The notes under the pieces were generated by a model. The model was not told the origin of the DNA and ran no database searches. It saw only the letters and a list, made by a program, of their open reading frames with translations. Source: Hymenobacter aquaticus (GTDB taxonomy: Bacteria; Bacteroidota; Bacteroidia; Cytophagales; Hymenobacteraceae). From it: a stretch of DNA of 64,000 bases. The stretch lies in NCBI RefSeq assembly GCF_004765605.1, contig NZ_SRLC01000001.1:1116001-1180000 (forward strand), given 5' to 3'. Positions 8,010 to 16,718 of the stretch are shown here, in pieces. Each line of letters starts with the position of its first letter. The first letter of the stretch is position 1. The translations under genes were made by a program, and so were the position numbers.

Positions 8010-8017
8010 TATCTTCG
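8010..8017 (+). promoter_or_regulatory. Putative -7 element of fabH
   Basis: TATCTTCG, the TAnnTTCG variant seen before several genes here, 49 bp upstream of the chosen fabH start. Confidence 0.4.
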
Positions 8018-8065
8018 CCTCCCTTTTTCTGCCCCCTTTTCCTCTGCGTATTCCCACTTCTTGAT

Positions 8066-9076
8066 ATGAGCACACTGCGTCATTCTGAAATTGCCGGCGT
8101 CGGCCACTACGTCCCCGCCCGCGTCGTCACCAATGCCGACCTCACCGAACTGATGGAAACCACCGACGAGTGGATTCAGGAGCGCACCGGCATCCGGGAG
8201 CGGCGCTGGTTTGAGGAAGGCAAAGACACCACGGCCAACATGGGCGCCAACGCGGCCCGCAAGGCCCTGGAAATGGCCGGCCTCCAGCCCGACGACGTGC
8301 AGATGATTGTGTTTGCCACGCTCTCCCCCGACTACTTCTTCCCCGGCTCGGGCGTGCTGCTGCAGCGGGAGCTGGGCATCAAGGACCCAATTCCGGCCTT
8401 CGACGTGCGCAACCAGTGCTCGGGCTTCGTGTATGCCCTGAGCATGGCCGACCAGTTCGTGAAAACCGGCATGTATGATACCGTGCTGGTGGTGGGCTCC
8501 GAAATCCACTCGTCCGGCCTCGACATCAGCACCCGCGGCCGGGGCGTCTCGGTTATCTTCGGCGACGGCGCCGGCGCGGTGGTCCTGCGCCCCAGCACCC
8601 GCGAAGGCCACGGCATTCTGAGCACCCACCTGCACTCCCAGGGCGAGCATGCCGAGGAGCTGATTGTGAAGGAGCCCGGCTCGAACCGCAACAACCGCGT
8701 GCAGTACGTGGTGGACAACGAGCTGGACATGTACCCCTACATGAACGGGCAAAACGTGTTTAAGCACGCCGTGGTCCGCTTCCCGCAGGTTATCAAGGAG
8801 GCCCTCGACCAGAACGGCTACCAGCCCCAGGACATCGACATGCTGATTCCGCACCAGGCCAACCTGCGCATCACCCAGTTTGTGCAGCAGAAAATGGGGC
8901 TCACCGACGACAAGATCTACAGCAACATTCAGCGCTACGGCAACACCACCGCCGCCTCCGTGCCGATTGCCCTGAGCGAAGCCGTGGGCGAAGGCAAAAT
9001 CAAGCGCGGCGACCTGGTGTGCTTGGCCGCCTTCGGCTCGGGCTTCACCTGGGCCTCCGCCCTGATTAAGTGGTAA
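8066..9076 (+). CDS. fabH: 3-oxoacyl-ACP synthase III (KAS III)
   Basis: A 336-aa thiolase-fold enzyme that condenses an acyl-CoA primer with malonyl-ACP to start fatty-acid synthesis. The catalytic triad is visible: Cys118 in RNQCSGF, His263 in PHQANLR and Asn293 in YGNTTAAS. GDGAGAVVL and the C-terminal AFGSGFTWAS loop are also standard. The start at 8066 (MSTLRHSEIAGVGHYVP) gives the family length; a frame 31 codons longer includes the promoter. Not next to other fab genes, so it may be a second KAS III or the sole one. Confidence 0.93.
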   Translation: MSTLRHSEIAGVGHYVPARVVTNADLTELMETTDEWIQERTGIRERRWFEEGKDTTANMGANAARKALEMAGLQPDDVQMIVFATLSPDYFFPGSGVLLQRELGIKDPIPAFDVRNQCSGFVYALSMADQFVKTGMYDTVLVVGSEIHSSGLDISTRGRGVSVIFGDGAGAVVLRPSTREGHGILSTHLHSQGEHAEELIVKEPGSNRNNRVQYVVDNELDMYPYMNGQNVFKHAVVRFPQVIKEALDQNGYQPQDIDMLIPHQANLRITQFVQQKMGLTDDKIYSNIQRYGNTTAASVPIALSEAVGEGKIKRGDLVCLAAFGSGFTWASALIKW

Positions 9077-9104
9077 AACTGCTTATAGCCGCAGCCTGAA
9101 CAAA

Positions 9105-9144
9105 CAAAAACCGCGGAGCCACTTGGTGGCTCCGCGGTTTTTTT
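9105..9144. terminator. Bidirectional terminator between fabH and the dehydrogenase
   Basis: ACCGCGGAGCCAC and its exact complement around TTG, flanked by A5 on the left and T7 on the right. Confidence 0.9.
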
Positions 9145-9162
9145 GTGGGTCGACCCGAGAGT

Positions 9163-10203
9163 CTACAGCGTGGCAATATCAATGACGAACCGGTAGCGGA
9201 CGTCGCCTTTCAGCATCCGCTCATACGCCCCGGTGATGTCCTTAATGTCGATCAGCTCGATGTCGGACACGATGCCGTGCTCGGCGCAGAAGTCGAGCAT
9301 TTCCTGGGTTTCGGCAATGCCGCCGATGGTGGAGCCGGCCACGCTCTTACGGCCGGGAATCAGCGAGAAGGCCGGCACTTCCAGCGGCTTGGACGGGGCG
9401 CCTACCAGAATGTGGGTGCCGCTGGTTTTGAGCAGCGAGAGGTACATATTCACGTCGTGGTCGGCCGCGACGGTGTCCAGGATGAAGTCGAAGCTCCCCT
9501 GCACGGCCTTGAGCTGCTCGGCGTCGGAGGTTACCACGAAGTTGTGGGCGCCCAGGGCGCGGGCATCCTGCTCCTTGGAGGGCGAGGTGCTGAGCACGGT
9601 GACTTCGGCTCCGAAGGCCACGCCGAACTTCACGCCCATGTGGCCCAGGCCACCCAGGCCCACCACGGCCAGCTTGTGGCCCTTGCCTACTTTCCAGTAG
9701 CGCAGCGGCGAGTAGGTGGTGATGCCGGCGCACAACAGCGGGGCCACGGCGGCCAGGTCGAGCTTGGCCGAGATGCCCACCACGAACTCCTCGCGCACCA
9801 CGATGGTGTTGGAGTAGCCGCCGTAGGTGGGCTGTCCGTCGCGGCCGAGGTTGTTGTAGGTCTGGGTGTTGCCTTCCACGCAGTACTGCTCCAGGCCGTC
9901 CTGGCAGTTGTAGCACACCTGGCAGGAGTCGACCATGCAGCCCACGCCGGCCAGGTCGTCTACTTTGAATTTCTTGACATGGTCGCCGACCTTGGTGATG
10001 CGGCCCACGATTTCGTGGCCGGGCACCATGGGAAAGATGCCGGGAAACCACTCGTTGCGGATCTGGTGCAGGTCGGAATGGCACACGCCGCAGTAGTGAA
10101 TATCAATCTGCACGTCGTGGGAACCCACTTCCCGGCGCTCGAAGTTCCAGGGAGCAAGGTCGGTGGTGGGGCTTTGGGCGGCGTAGGCTTTGGTTTGGAT
10201 CAT
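9163..10203 (-). CDS. Zinc-dependent NAD(P) alcohol dehydrogenase
   Basis: A 346-aa cytoplasmic medium-chain dehydrogenase close to the cinnamyl-alcohol/YahK group. Catalytic zinc ligands are in CGVCHSDLH and GHEIVG. The structural zinc lobe has the spaced cysteines GCMVDSCQVCYNCQDGLEQYC. The Rossmann motif GLGGLGHMGVKFG is followed by LSTSPSKEQDA, whose serines favour NADP(H). Probable role is aldehyde reduction; the substrate cannot be read from sequence. It faces fabH tail to tail across a shared terminator. Confidence 0.9.
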   Translation of the reverse strand: MIQTKAYAAQSPTTDLAPWNFERREVGSHDVQIDIHYCGVCHSDLHQIRNEWFPGIFPMVPGHEIVGRITKVGDHVKKFKVDDLAGVGCMVDSCQVCYNCQDGLEQYCVEGNTQTYNNLGRDGQPTYGGYSNTIVVREEFVVGISAKLDLAAVAPLLCAGITTYSPLRYWKVGKGHKLAVVGLGGLGHMGVKFGVAFGAEVTVLSTSPSKEQDARALGAHNFVVTSDAEQLKAVQGSFDFILDTVAADHDVNMYLSLLKTSGTHILVGAPSKPLEVPAFSLIPGRKSVAGSTIGGIAETQEMLDFCAEHGIVSDIELIDIKDITGAYERMLKGDVRYRFVIDIATL

Positions 10204-10558
10204 GGGGTTGGGTTTGGCAAAGATGAATCAGAGGGGTACAAACTATAGGGCGGCGCTCAGGAGCGGCCAGTAGCTTGGTGGTATTAACTCCGAAGCCGAG
10301 CAGATGGTTGAAAATTCGTTGTTATACCTCGCCCCGAACCATGCCCCCGGCCGGCACTCCTGCCTGTTCAGCTTTTCCTGGCTGGTGGTGCCGCCCGGCA
10401 GTGGCACGGCAAAGGCCGGCAGCGCAGTGGCCTGGGGGCAAGACGAATAAGCTACCATCCCGGCGGTTCCGACCGGAGCGGCTGCCTTACCCGGCCTTAG
10501 TCGTCGGTGGGGAAACTTCCGGTTTGGCCGGCATGCGCCAACTTGCGCCCATAATTCC
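10204..10558. other. Intergenic region without a recognisable feature
   Basis: About 355 bp between divergent genes. Short open frames exist on both strands but none has a recognisable protein pattern. Nothing else seen before the promoter at 10559. Confidence 0.5.
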
Positions 10559-10566
10559 TAATTTTG
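10559..10566 (+). promoter_or_regulatory. -7 element of the DtxR-family gene
   Basis: TAATTTTG, an exact TAnnTTTG match. The predicted transcript would begin only about 10-15 bases before the TTG start at 10586. Confidence 0.5.
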
Positions 10567-10585
10567 GGCCCTAACCCCGCCCGTC

Positions 10586-11245
10586 TTGCCCAGCTACACC
10601 GAGGAAAACTACCTGAAGGCCATTTTCAAGCTGTCCGAAGCCGAACCCGGCCAGGAAGTGAGTACCAACCGCATTGCCGAGGTGCTGCAAACCCGGGCCG
10701 CCTCCGTGACGGATATGCTGCGCCGCCTGGGCGAGAAGGGCCTGCTCAACTACACCCGCTACCGGGGCGTGTCGCTCACGCCCGAGGGCCGGCGCCTGGC
10801 CCTGCTCACCATCCGCAAGCACCGGCTCTGGGAAGTATTTCTGGTGCAGAAGCTGGGCTTCAACTGGGATGAGGTGCACGAGGTGGCCGAGGAAATGGAG
10901 CACATTCAGTCCCCGCTGCTGGTGCGCCGCCTCGACGAGTTTCTGGGCTTCCCGCAAACCGACCCCCACGGCGACCCTATCCCGACGGAGGAAGGCGCCA
11001 TCCTGCGGCCCCAGAACCGCCTCGTGGCCGACCTCACCCCCGGCGACTTCGGCACCGTGGTAGCCGTCAAAAATACCTCGGCCTCCTTTCTGCAGTACCT
11101 GGATAAAGTCGGGCTGTGCCTGGGTGCCCACCTTGAAGTTCTGGACAAAGTCAGCTTTGACAATTCTCTGGAAATCAAAGTCAACAAAAACAAAACCACC
11201 TTGATTTCGGCCGAAGTCAGCCGCAACCTGTTCGTTACGGGCTAG
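10586..11245 (+). CDS. DtxR/MntR-family metal-dependent repressor
   Basis: A 219-aa dimeric regulator of iron or manganese genes. Winged helix at 1-65 (STNRIAEVLQTRAASVTDMLRRL is the recognition region). The metal and dimer domain at 75-140 contains His79, His98, Glu102, Glu105 and His106. Glu102 replaces the Cys of iron-type DtxR, favouring manganese specificity. However, the N-terminal ligand Asp8 of Bacillus MntR aligns with Asn8. A FeoA/SH3-like domain occupies about 150-219. It starts at TTG 10586; no ATG fits. No metal transporter is adjacent. Confidence 0.88.
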   Translation: MPSYTEENYLKAIFKLSEAEPGQEVSTNRIAEVLQTRAASVTDMLRRLGEKGLLNYTRYRGVSLTPEGRRLALLTIRKHRLWEVFLVQKLGFNWDEVHEVAEEMEHIQSPLLVRRLDEFLGFPQTDPHGDPIPTEEGAILRPQNRLVADLTPGDFGTVVAVKNTSASFLQYLDKVGLCLGAHLEVLDKVSFDNSLEIKVNKNKTTLISAEVSRNLFVTG

Positions 11246-11250
11246 GCCGG

Positions 11251-11317
11251 AGCGCGAACGGTGTAGTTCGCCTGCCCCGCGCCGCAGCAACGGTGGTCGT
11301 TCTGGCCCGCGAACTAC
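11251..11317. repeat. Short dispersed repeat, copy 2
   Basis: 11251-11267 is identical to 4843-4859 and starts six bases after the regulator's stop codon. GTAGTTCGC (11263-11271) can pair with GCGAACTAC (11309-11317) to make a longer stem than in copy 1. Confidence 0.5.
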
Positions 11318-11383
11318 AACCGAAGGTCAGCGCAGCTAAAGTTCACCCTACTGACTTGCGCCTCGCAACCCTGCCGGGTTGCG

Positions 11384-11391
11384 TACCTTTG
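11384..11391 (+). promoter_or_regulatory. -7 element of mnmE
   Basis: TACCTTTG, an exact TAnnTTTG match, 18 bp before the chosen mnmE start. It argues against the longer frame that begins at 11379. Confidence 0.55.
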
Positions 11392-11408
11392 CAGCTTCAC
11401 TTCTTTGC

Positions 11409-12806
11409 TTGCCCGTGGCTCTTCCGCTTCCTCCCGCGCTTTCCGATACCATCGTTGCCCTTTCCACGCCACCCGGCTCCGGGGCCATTGCCATGCTCCG
11501 CCTCTCCGGTCCCGAGGCCATTGCCCTAACCGACGCCGTGTTTGTCGGCAAAAAACTCCAAACCCAGCCCAGCCACACCCTGCACTTCGGCACCATTCGC
11601 GACGGGGCCCGCATTCTGGACGAAGTCGTCGTGTCGCTCTTCAAAGGGCCCAACTCCTACACGCGGGAAGACGTGGTCGAAATCAGCTGCCACGGCTCCG
11701 ACTACATCGTCGAGCAGATTCTGACGTTGCTCACCCGCCGCGGCGCCCGCCTGGCCGAAGCCGGCGAGTTCACGAAGCGCGCCTTTTTGCACGGGGCCTT
11801 CGACCTGGCCCAGGCCGAAGCCGTAGCCGACCTGATTGCCGCCGACTCGGCCCTGTCGCACCAAGTGGCGTTGCAGCAGATGCGCGGGGGCTTCTCGCAG
11901 GAGCTGCGCGAGCTGCGCGGCCGGCTGGTGCAGTTTGCCGCGTTATTGGAGCTGGAGCTCGACTTTGGCGAAGAAGACGTGGAGTTTGCCGACCGCACCG
12001 GCCTGGTCAAGCTCCTGAATGAGGTGCAGACCCTGGTTCGTCGCCTGCTGCGCTCCTTCGAGCTGGGCAACGTTATCAAGAACGGCGTCACCACCGTTAT
12101 TGCCGGCCGGCCCAACGCGGGCAAGTCGACCCTGCTCAACGCCCTGCTCAACGAGGAGCGCGCCATCGTCTCGGCCGTGGCCGGCACCACCCGCGACCTG
12201 ATTGAGGACGAGGTCAGCATCGAGGGTATCCGCTTCCGCTTCGTGGATACGGCCGGCCTGCGCGACACCGCCGACGTGGTCGAATCCATCGGGGTGGAGC
12301 GCACCAGGAAGCGCGTTACCCAGGCGGCCTTGCTGATTTATCTGTTTGATATTACGAGTACAACGCCCCCGGAGCTTGAAGCCGAGATTGAAGCCCTGAA
12401 CCCCGGCCGCCGCATTCCGGTGCTGGCCGTCGGCAACAAGCTCGACGTAGCTTCCGACCCCGAAATCGAAGCCTTCCAGAATCAGCCCGACGTGCTGCTC
12501 ATCGCCGCCGCCCGCGGCGACGGCCTCGACGAGCTGCGCGAAGCCCTGCTGCTGAAAGTGCGCGGCGAAGGCCTCGACCGCACCGGCCAGATCACCATCG
12601 TGACCAACCTGCGCCACGCCCGCAGCCTGGAGCAAACCAACCAGGCCCTCGACGCGGTGCTCGTGGGCATTGAGGCCGGCACCGGCACCGAGCTGCTGGC
12701 CGCCGACCTGCGCCAGGCCCTGGCTTCCCTGGGCGAAATCACCGGCGAAATTTCCTCCGACGACCTTCTGACCAGCATCTTTACGCAGTTCTGCATCGGC
12801 AAGTAG
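11409..12806 (+). CDS. mnmE: tRNA uridine-5-carboxymethylaminomethyl modification GTPase MnmE
   Basis: A 465-aa GTPase that, with MnmG, modifies U34 of certain tRNAs. N-terminal formyl-THF-binding domain (DTIVALSTPPGSGAIAMLRLSG onward), central helical domain, then an inserted Ras-like G domain with P-loop GRPNAGKST, DTAGLRDT and GNKLD. The C-terminal C-x-G-K motif (CIGK) is intact and is the last four residues. There is no ATG near the expected start; TTG 11409 is chosen because it lies just after the promoter (GTG 11415 is the alternative). It is convergent with the next gene, with eight bases between. Confidence 0.93.
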   Translation: MPVALPLPPALSDTIVALSTPPGSGAIAMLRLSGPEAIALTDAVFVGKKLQTQPSHTLHFGTIRDGARILDEVVVSLFKGPNSYTREDVVEISCHGSDYIVEQILTLLTRRGARLAEAGEFTKRAFLHGAFDLAQAEAVADLIAADSALSHQVALQQMRGGFSQELRELRGRLVQFAALLELELDFGEEDVEFADRTGLVKLLNEVQTLVRRLLRSFELGNVIKNGVTTVIAGRPNAGKSTLLNALLNEERAIVSAVAGTTRDLIEDEVSIEGIRFRFVDTAGLRDTADVVESIGVERTRKRVTQAALLIYLFDITSTTPPELEAEIEALNPGRRIPVLAVGNKLDVASDPEIEAFQNQPDVLLIAAARGDGLDELREALLLKVRGEGLDRTGQITIVTNLRHARSLEQTNQALDAVLVGIEAGTGTELLAADLRQALASLGEITGEISSDDLLTSIFTQFCIGK

Positions 12807-12814
12807 GCGGTGCC

Positions 12815-13711
12815 TCAGCGGTGCTGCTCGTACCGGTTGGCCGGCAACGCCTGCCGTAGCGTTTGGAGCTGCTCGGTGGATAGCGGGGAGCGTTGGGCCG
12901 CCCTAATGGCATCAGCAAGCTGCTCGCCGGTGCGGATTCCCAACACGGCGGAAGCCACGACGGGCTGGGCCAGCACGAAACCCACGGCTACTTCGGCCGT
13001 TGAGCCAACTCTTTCCGCGACCTGCCGCACGACGGCGGCGGCGCGCGCCACTTCCTCAGCGGAGTAATTCAGGTAAGGCTTACCTGGCTTACCCGCCAAT
13101 AAGCCCTGCCCGTAGCTGCCCCGCGCCAGCACGCTGATCTGGTGCTCACGCAGCAGTTCCAGGCAGCTTTCCTCCGGCCGCCGGTCCAGCACGCTGTACT
13201 GCATCATCACGCTGGCAATGTTGGACTTGCGCACGTACTCGCGAATCACGTTGGGCCGAATCGAGGAAATGCCGTACGCCCGGATTTTGCCCTGCGCCTG
13301 AAGCAGCTCAAAGGCTTCAATGGTCTCGTCTATCGGGTCCTCCAGGGTGCCACCATGGAGCTGGTAGAGGTCGATGTAGTCGGTTTGCAGCCGGCGCAGG
13401 CTCTGCTCCACGGCCTGCAGGATGTAGGCTTTCGTGGGGTTCCAGTCCCAGCCGCTGCCGTCGGGCCGCCACTGGTTGCCGACTTTGGTCGCCAGAATCA
13501 CGTCCTGCCGCCGGCCCTGGAAGGCCTTGCCCACGGTTATTTCATTCTCGCCCCGGTCGTAGAGGTCGGCCGTGTCGAAGAGGGTGATGCCCGCGTCCAG
13601 GGCGCGGTGCAGCAGCGCGGCGTTGGCCGCGTGCTCGGGCCCCAAAGACATACAGCCGAAGCTGACGGCGCTGACCTGAATTGAGGATTTACCCAACTGA
13701 TTGTAGTTCAT
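12815..13711 (-). CDS. Aldo/keto reductase
   Basis: A 298-aa TIM-barrel oxidoreductase using NADPH. The catalytic tetrad is visible: Asp and Tyr in FDTADLYDRGENE, Lys in ILATKVGNQW and His in IDLYQLHGG. The closest general group is the YhdN/general stress 69 type. Substrate unknown. Its own start codon is the only good ATG, and it stands alone between mnmE and gltA. Confidence 0.88.
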   Translation of the reverse strand: MNYNQLGKSSIQVSAVSFGCMSLGPEHAANAALLHRALDAGITLFDTADLYDRGENEITVGKAFQGRRQDVILATKVGNQWRPDGSGWDWNPTKAYILQAVEQSLRRLQTDYIDLYQLHGGTLEDPIDETIEAFELLQAQGKIRAYGISSIRPNVIREYVRKSNIASVMMQYSVLDRRPEESCLELLREHQISVLARGSYGQGLLAGKPGKPYLNYSAEEVARAAAVVRQVAERVGSTAEVAVGFVLAQPVVASAVLGIRTGEQLADAIRAAQRSPLSTEQLQTLRQALPANRYEQHR

Positions 13712-13976
13712 ACCGTATAGGTTGCAGCCCGGCTACCGGGATTGTGCTGATGGGCTATCCAACCGTTTTGGGGTACTTAGGGTTGGGCCACGCCGGCTTT
13801 TTCTCCGAAAACCCCGCCCCGCAGGCTGGTTCGTAAGTAACTTTTCCCGAATAGTAGAATCTAACCCTTCTAGGGCGTAATTTGCGCGGCGGCCCGCACT
13901 GAGCCGTTTTGTATCCAAACAACACCCTGGGGCAAGCTGTAGTACTAGTGTTTCTCTCCCGCACTTTCTTATTCTT
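13712..13976. other. Upstream region of gltA
   Basis: About 265 bp without a convincing gene. Short minus-strand frames lack recognisable pattern. Confidence 0.45.
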
Positions 13977-13984
13977 TAGTTTCG
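13977..13984 (+). promoter_or_regulatory. Putative -7 element of gltA
   Basis: TAGTTTCG, a one-base variant of TAnnTTTG, 29 bp upstream of the gltA ATG. Confidence 0.4.
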
Positions 13985-14013
13985 CCCCGCAACCACCTCT
14001 CTAACCCAGTCCT

Positions 14014-15303
<1,290 letters not shown>

Positions 15304-15323
15304 GCTGCGTAACGTGCCAATAC

Positions 15324-15361
15324 AAGAAAGGACCCGCTGCAAGGCGGGTCCTTTTCTTTGT
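15324..15361 (+). terminator. Rho-independent terminator of gltA
   Basis: AAAGGACCCGC and GCGGGTCCTTT around TGCAAG, with flanking A- and T-rich sequence on both sides. Confidence 0.88.
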
Positions 15362-15398
15362 GCCCTACCCAGGCAGGGCCAGCAGCATGCACTGCTGG

Positions 15399-15755
15399 TT
15401 AGCGGCCGTTGAAGGCCGTCACGCTCAGCTTCGACTGGGTGTAAGCGGCCATTTGCCGGGGCCACAGAATGGAAGCCAAATCCCACTCGTAGCGCATCTG
15501 CACTTCGGCCATGCGCTCATCCAGGGCCGGGCTGCCGCTGAAACGGGCTTTCACCTCGGCGACTTCGCTGAGCATCCGCAGGTTGAGCTGCTTCACTTTT
15601 AAGTACTGGCCTTCATCCAGCTTGGCCGTTTCCGACATGCGCTTCGTAAGTGCTGCGGCGCGCCCTTTCAGGGCCGTTTCGTCGCCGCTGCCGGCCTGCG
15701 CCAACGTGGGCAGGGCAAGCCCCGCCAGCAGGGCAAAAAGGTAAATCTTTTTCAT
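15399..15755 (-). CDS. Small secreted helical protein, paralogue of the next gene
   Basis: A 118-aa protein with a signal peptide (1-21, MKKIYLFALLAGLALPTLAQA) and a mature part predicted from its charge pattern to be helical. It shares the core LDEGQYLKVKQLNLRML and the ending pattern TQSKLSVTAFNGR with the protein at 16046-16408. The size and Leu/Gln-rich helices recall periplasmic Spy/LTxxQ chaperones, but that motif is not present as such. The start at 15755 is set by the signal peptide. Function unknown. Confidence 0.7.
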   Translation of the reverse strand: MKKIYLFALLAGLALPTLAQAGSGDETALKGRAAALTKRMSETAKLDEGQYLKVKQLNLRMLSEVAEVKARFSGSPALDERMAEVQMRYEWDLASILWPRQMAAYTQSKLSVTAFNGR

Positions 15756-15852
15756 GATGGTGAACGTGGTTGAGATGGTGGGATGCGGAGAACAGGCAGG
15801 CGTTGGTGGTATCGTAGGCACTTGCTAGTCAGCACCTTCAATACTTACAATA

Positions 15853-15868
15853 TCTATATGAATATAGA
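15853..15868. promoter_or_regulatory. Candidate operator, 7-2-7 inverted repeat
   Basis: TCTATATGAATATAGA is a perfect inverted repeat in an A+T-rich stretch about 100 bp upstream of the 118-aa secreted protein gene. It may bind a regulator; no counterpart was found before the paralogue. Confidence 0.35.
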
Positions 15869-15994
15869 CATTTCAATTGAATAAACCCAAAAAAATACCT
15901 GTTTTGCAATAAATATAAAAACACAAGTTATGGCCTGATTGCAATGGAATACCGGGCTGCACCCGCAGTATGGGCACTGCACCCGAGTGGTAAG

Positions 15995-16035
15995 CCACAT
16001 AAAAAAGCCTGCTAGTCGCAGGCTTTTTTATGTGG
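15995..16035 (-). terminator. Rho-independent terminator
   Basis: Perfect 18-bp arms around TAGTC, with A6/T6 inside the stem. It follows the minus-strand 120-aa gene. Confidence 0.88.
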
Positions 16036-16045
16036 TAGGCAGTTC

Positions 16046-16408
16046 CTAGCGGCCTCCCAGTGCCGTCATGCTGGTGCGTGACTGCTGGTACACGGCAAAC
16101 TGAGCGGGGCGCAGCACGGATGCCAGCTCGGCTTCGTAGCGCGACTGAGCAGTGGCCAGCTGCTGGTCCAGAATGGCCGGATCGGCAGCGAAGCGGACTT
16201 TCAGGTCGTCTACTTCCGTCAGCATCCGTAGGTTGAGCTGCTTCACCTTCAGGTACTGGCCTTCGTCGAGGCGGGCCTTTTCCGCCATAGCGCGCGTCAG
16301 GGAAGTAGCGCGGGCCTGCAGGGCGGCGGGGCCATCCGTGTCGTTGGAAGCAACAGCTCCACTTTGCACGCCCAGGGCCAGCAAAGCGAAAAGATAGATT
16401 TTTTTCAT
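16046..16408 (-). CDS. Small secreted helical protein, paralogue of the 15399 gene
   Basis: A 120-aa protein with a signal peptide (MKKIYLFALLALGVQSGAVA). The mature helical part carries the shared core LDEGQYLKVKQLNLRML (about residues 50-66). The ending QSRTSMTALGGR parallels that of its neighbour. The two genes lie in the same direction but are separated by a terminator, so each probably has its own promoter. They appear to be a tandem duplication that has diverged outside the core. Function unknown. Confidence 0.7.
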   Translation of the reverse strand: MKKIYLFALLALGVQSGAVASNDTDGPAALQARATSLTRAMAEKARLDEGQYLKVKQLNLRMLTEVDDLKVRFAADPAILDQQLATAQSRYEAELASVLRPAQFAVYQQSRTSMTALGGR

Positions 16409-16663
16409 AACGGTGAAAGAGTGTGATAAGAAGTGAAGTGAATGAGCGGCGAAAACGACCAGTAAGATTTGACCGATAAGAATGGGCCGATTTCTGATTT
16501 GCCCGTTCCGGTCTATCCCCTGGAAGTATAGCCAAACATAAATTATATTATTTAATAATACAAAGATTATTTATGATTATTTTATTCAAGTACTTTCATG
16601 ATAATTCACTAATAGACTCATGATGAGGCAAGTAATAATCCTACGACAAAGACATACTCCAAT
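16409..16663. other. A+T-rich intergenic region
   Basis: About 255 bp without a gene. 16530-16660 is far richer in A+T than the rest of the region, with many short TAAT/ATTA runs. Likely promoter DNA of the 120-aa gene; no consensus element was assigned. Confidence 0.45.
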
Positions 16664-16692
16664 AAAAAAACCTGGCAGCAGCGCTACCAGGT
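16664..16692 (-). terminator. Rho-independent terminator of the porE-like gene
   Basis: On the minus strand AACCTGG and CCAGGTT flank a 15-nt loop containing AGCGCT, followed by a run of seven T residues. Confidence 0.75.
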
Positions 16693-16718
16693 TCAGTCGG
16701 TTTCTTAGCCGTCGAGCC

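Noticed and set aside
10204..10580. Small genes between the dehydrogenase and the DtxR-family gene
   Set aside because: Frames of 70-100 codons on both strands lack protein-like pattern and start context.
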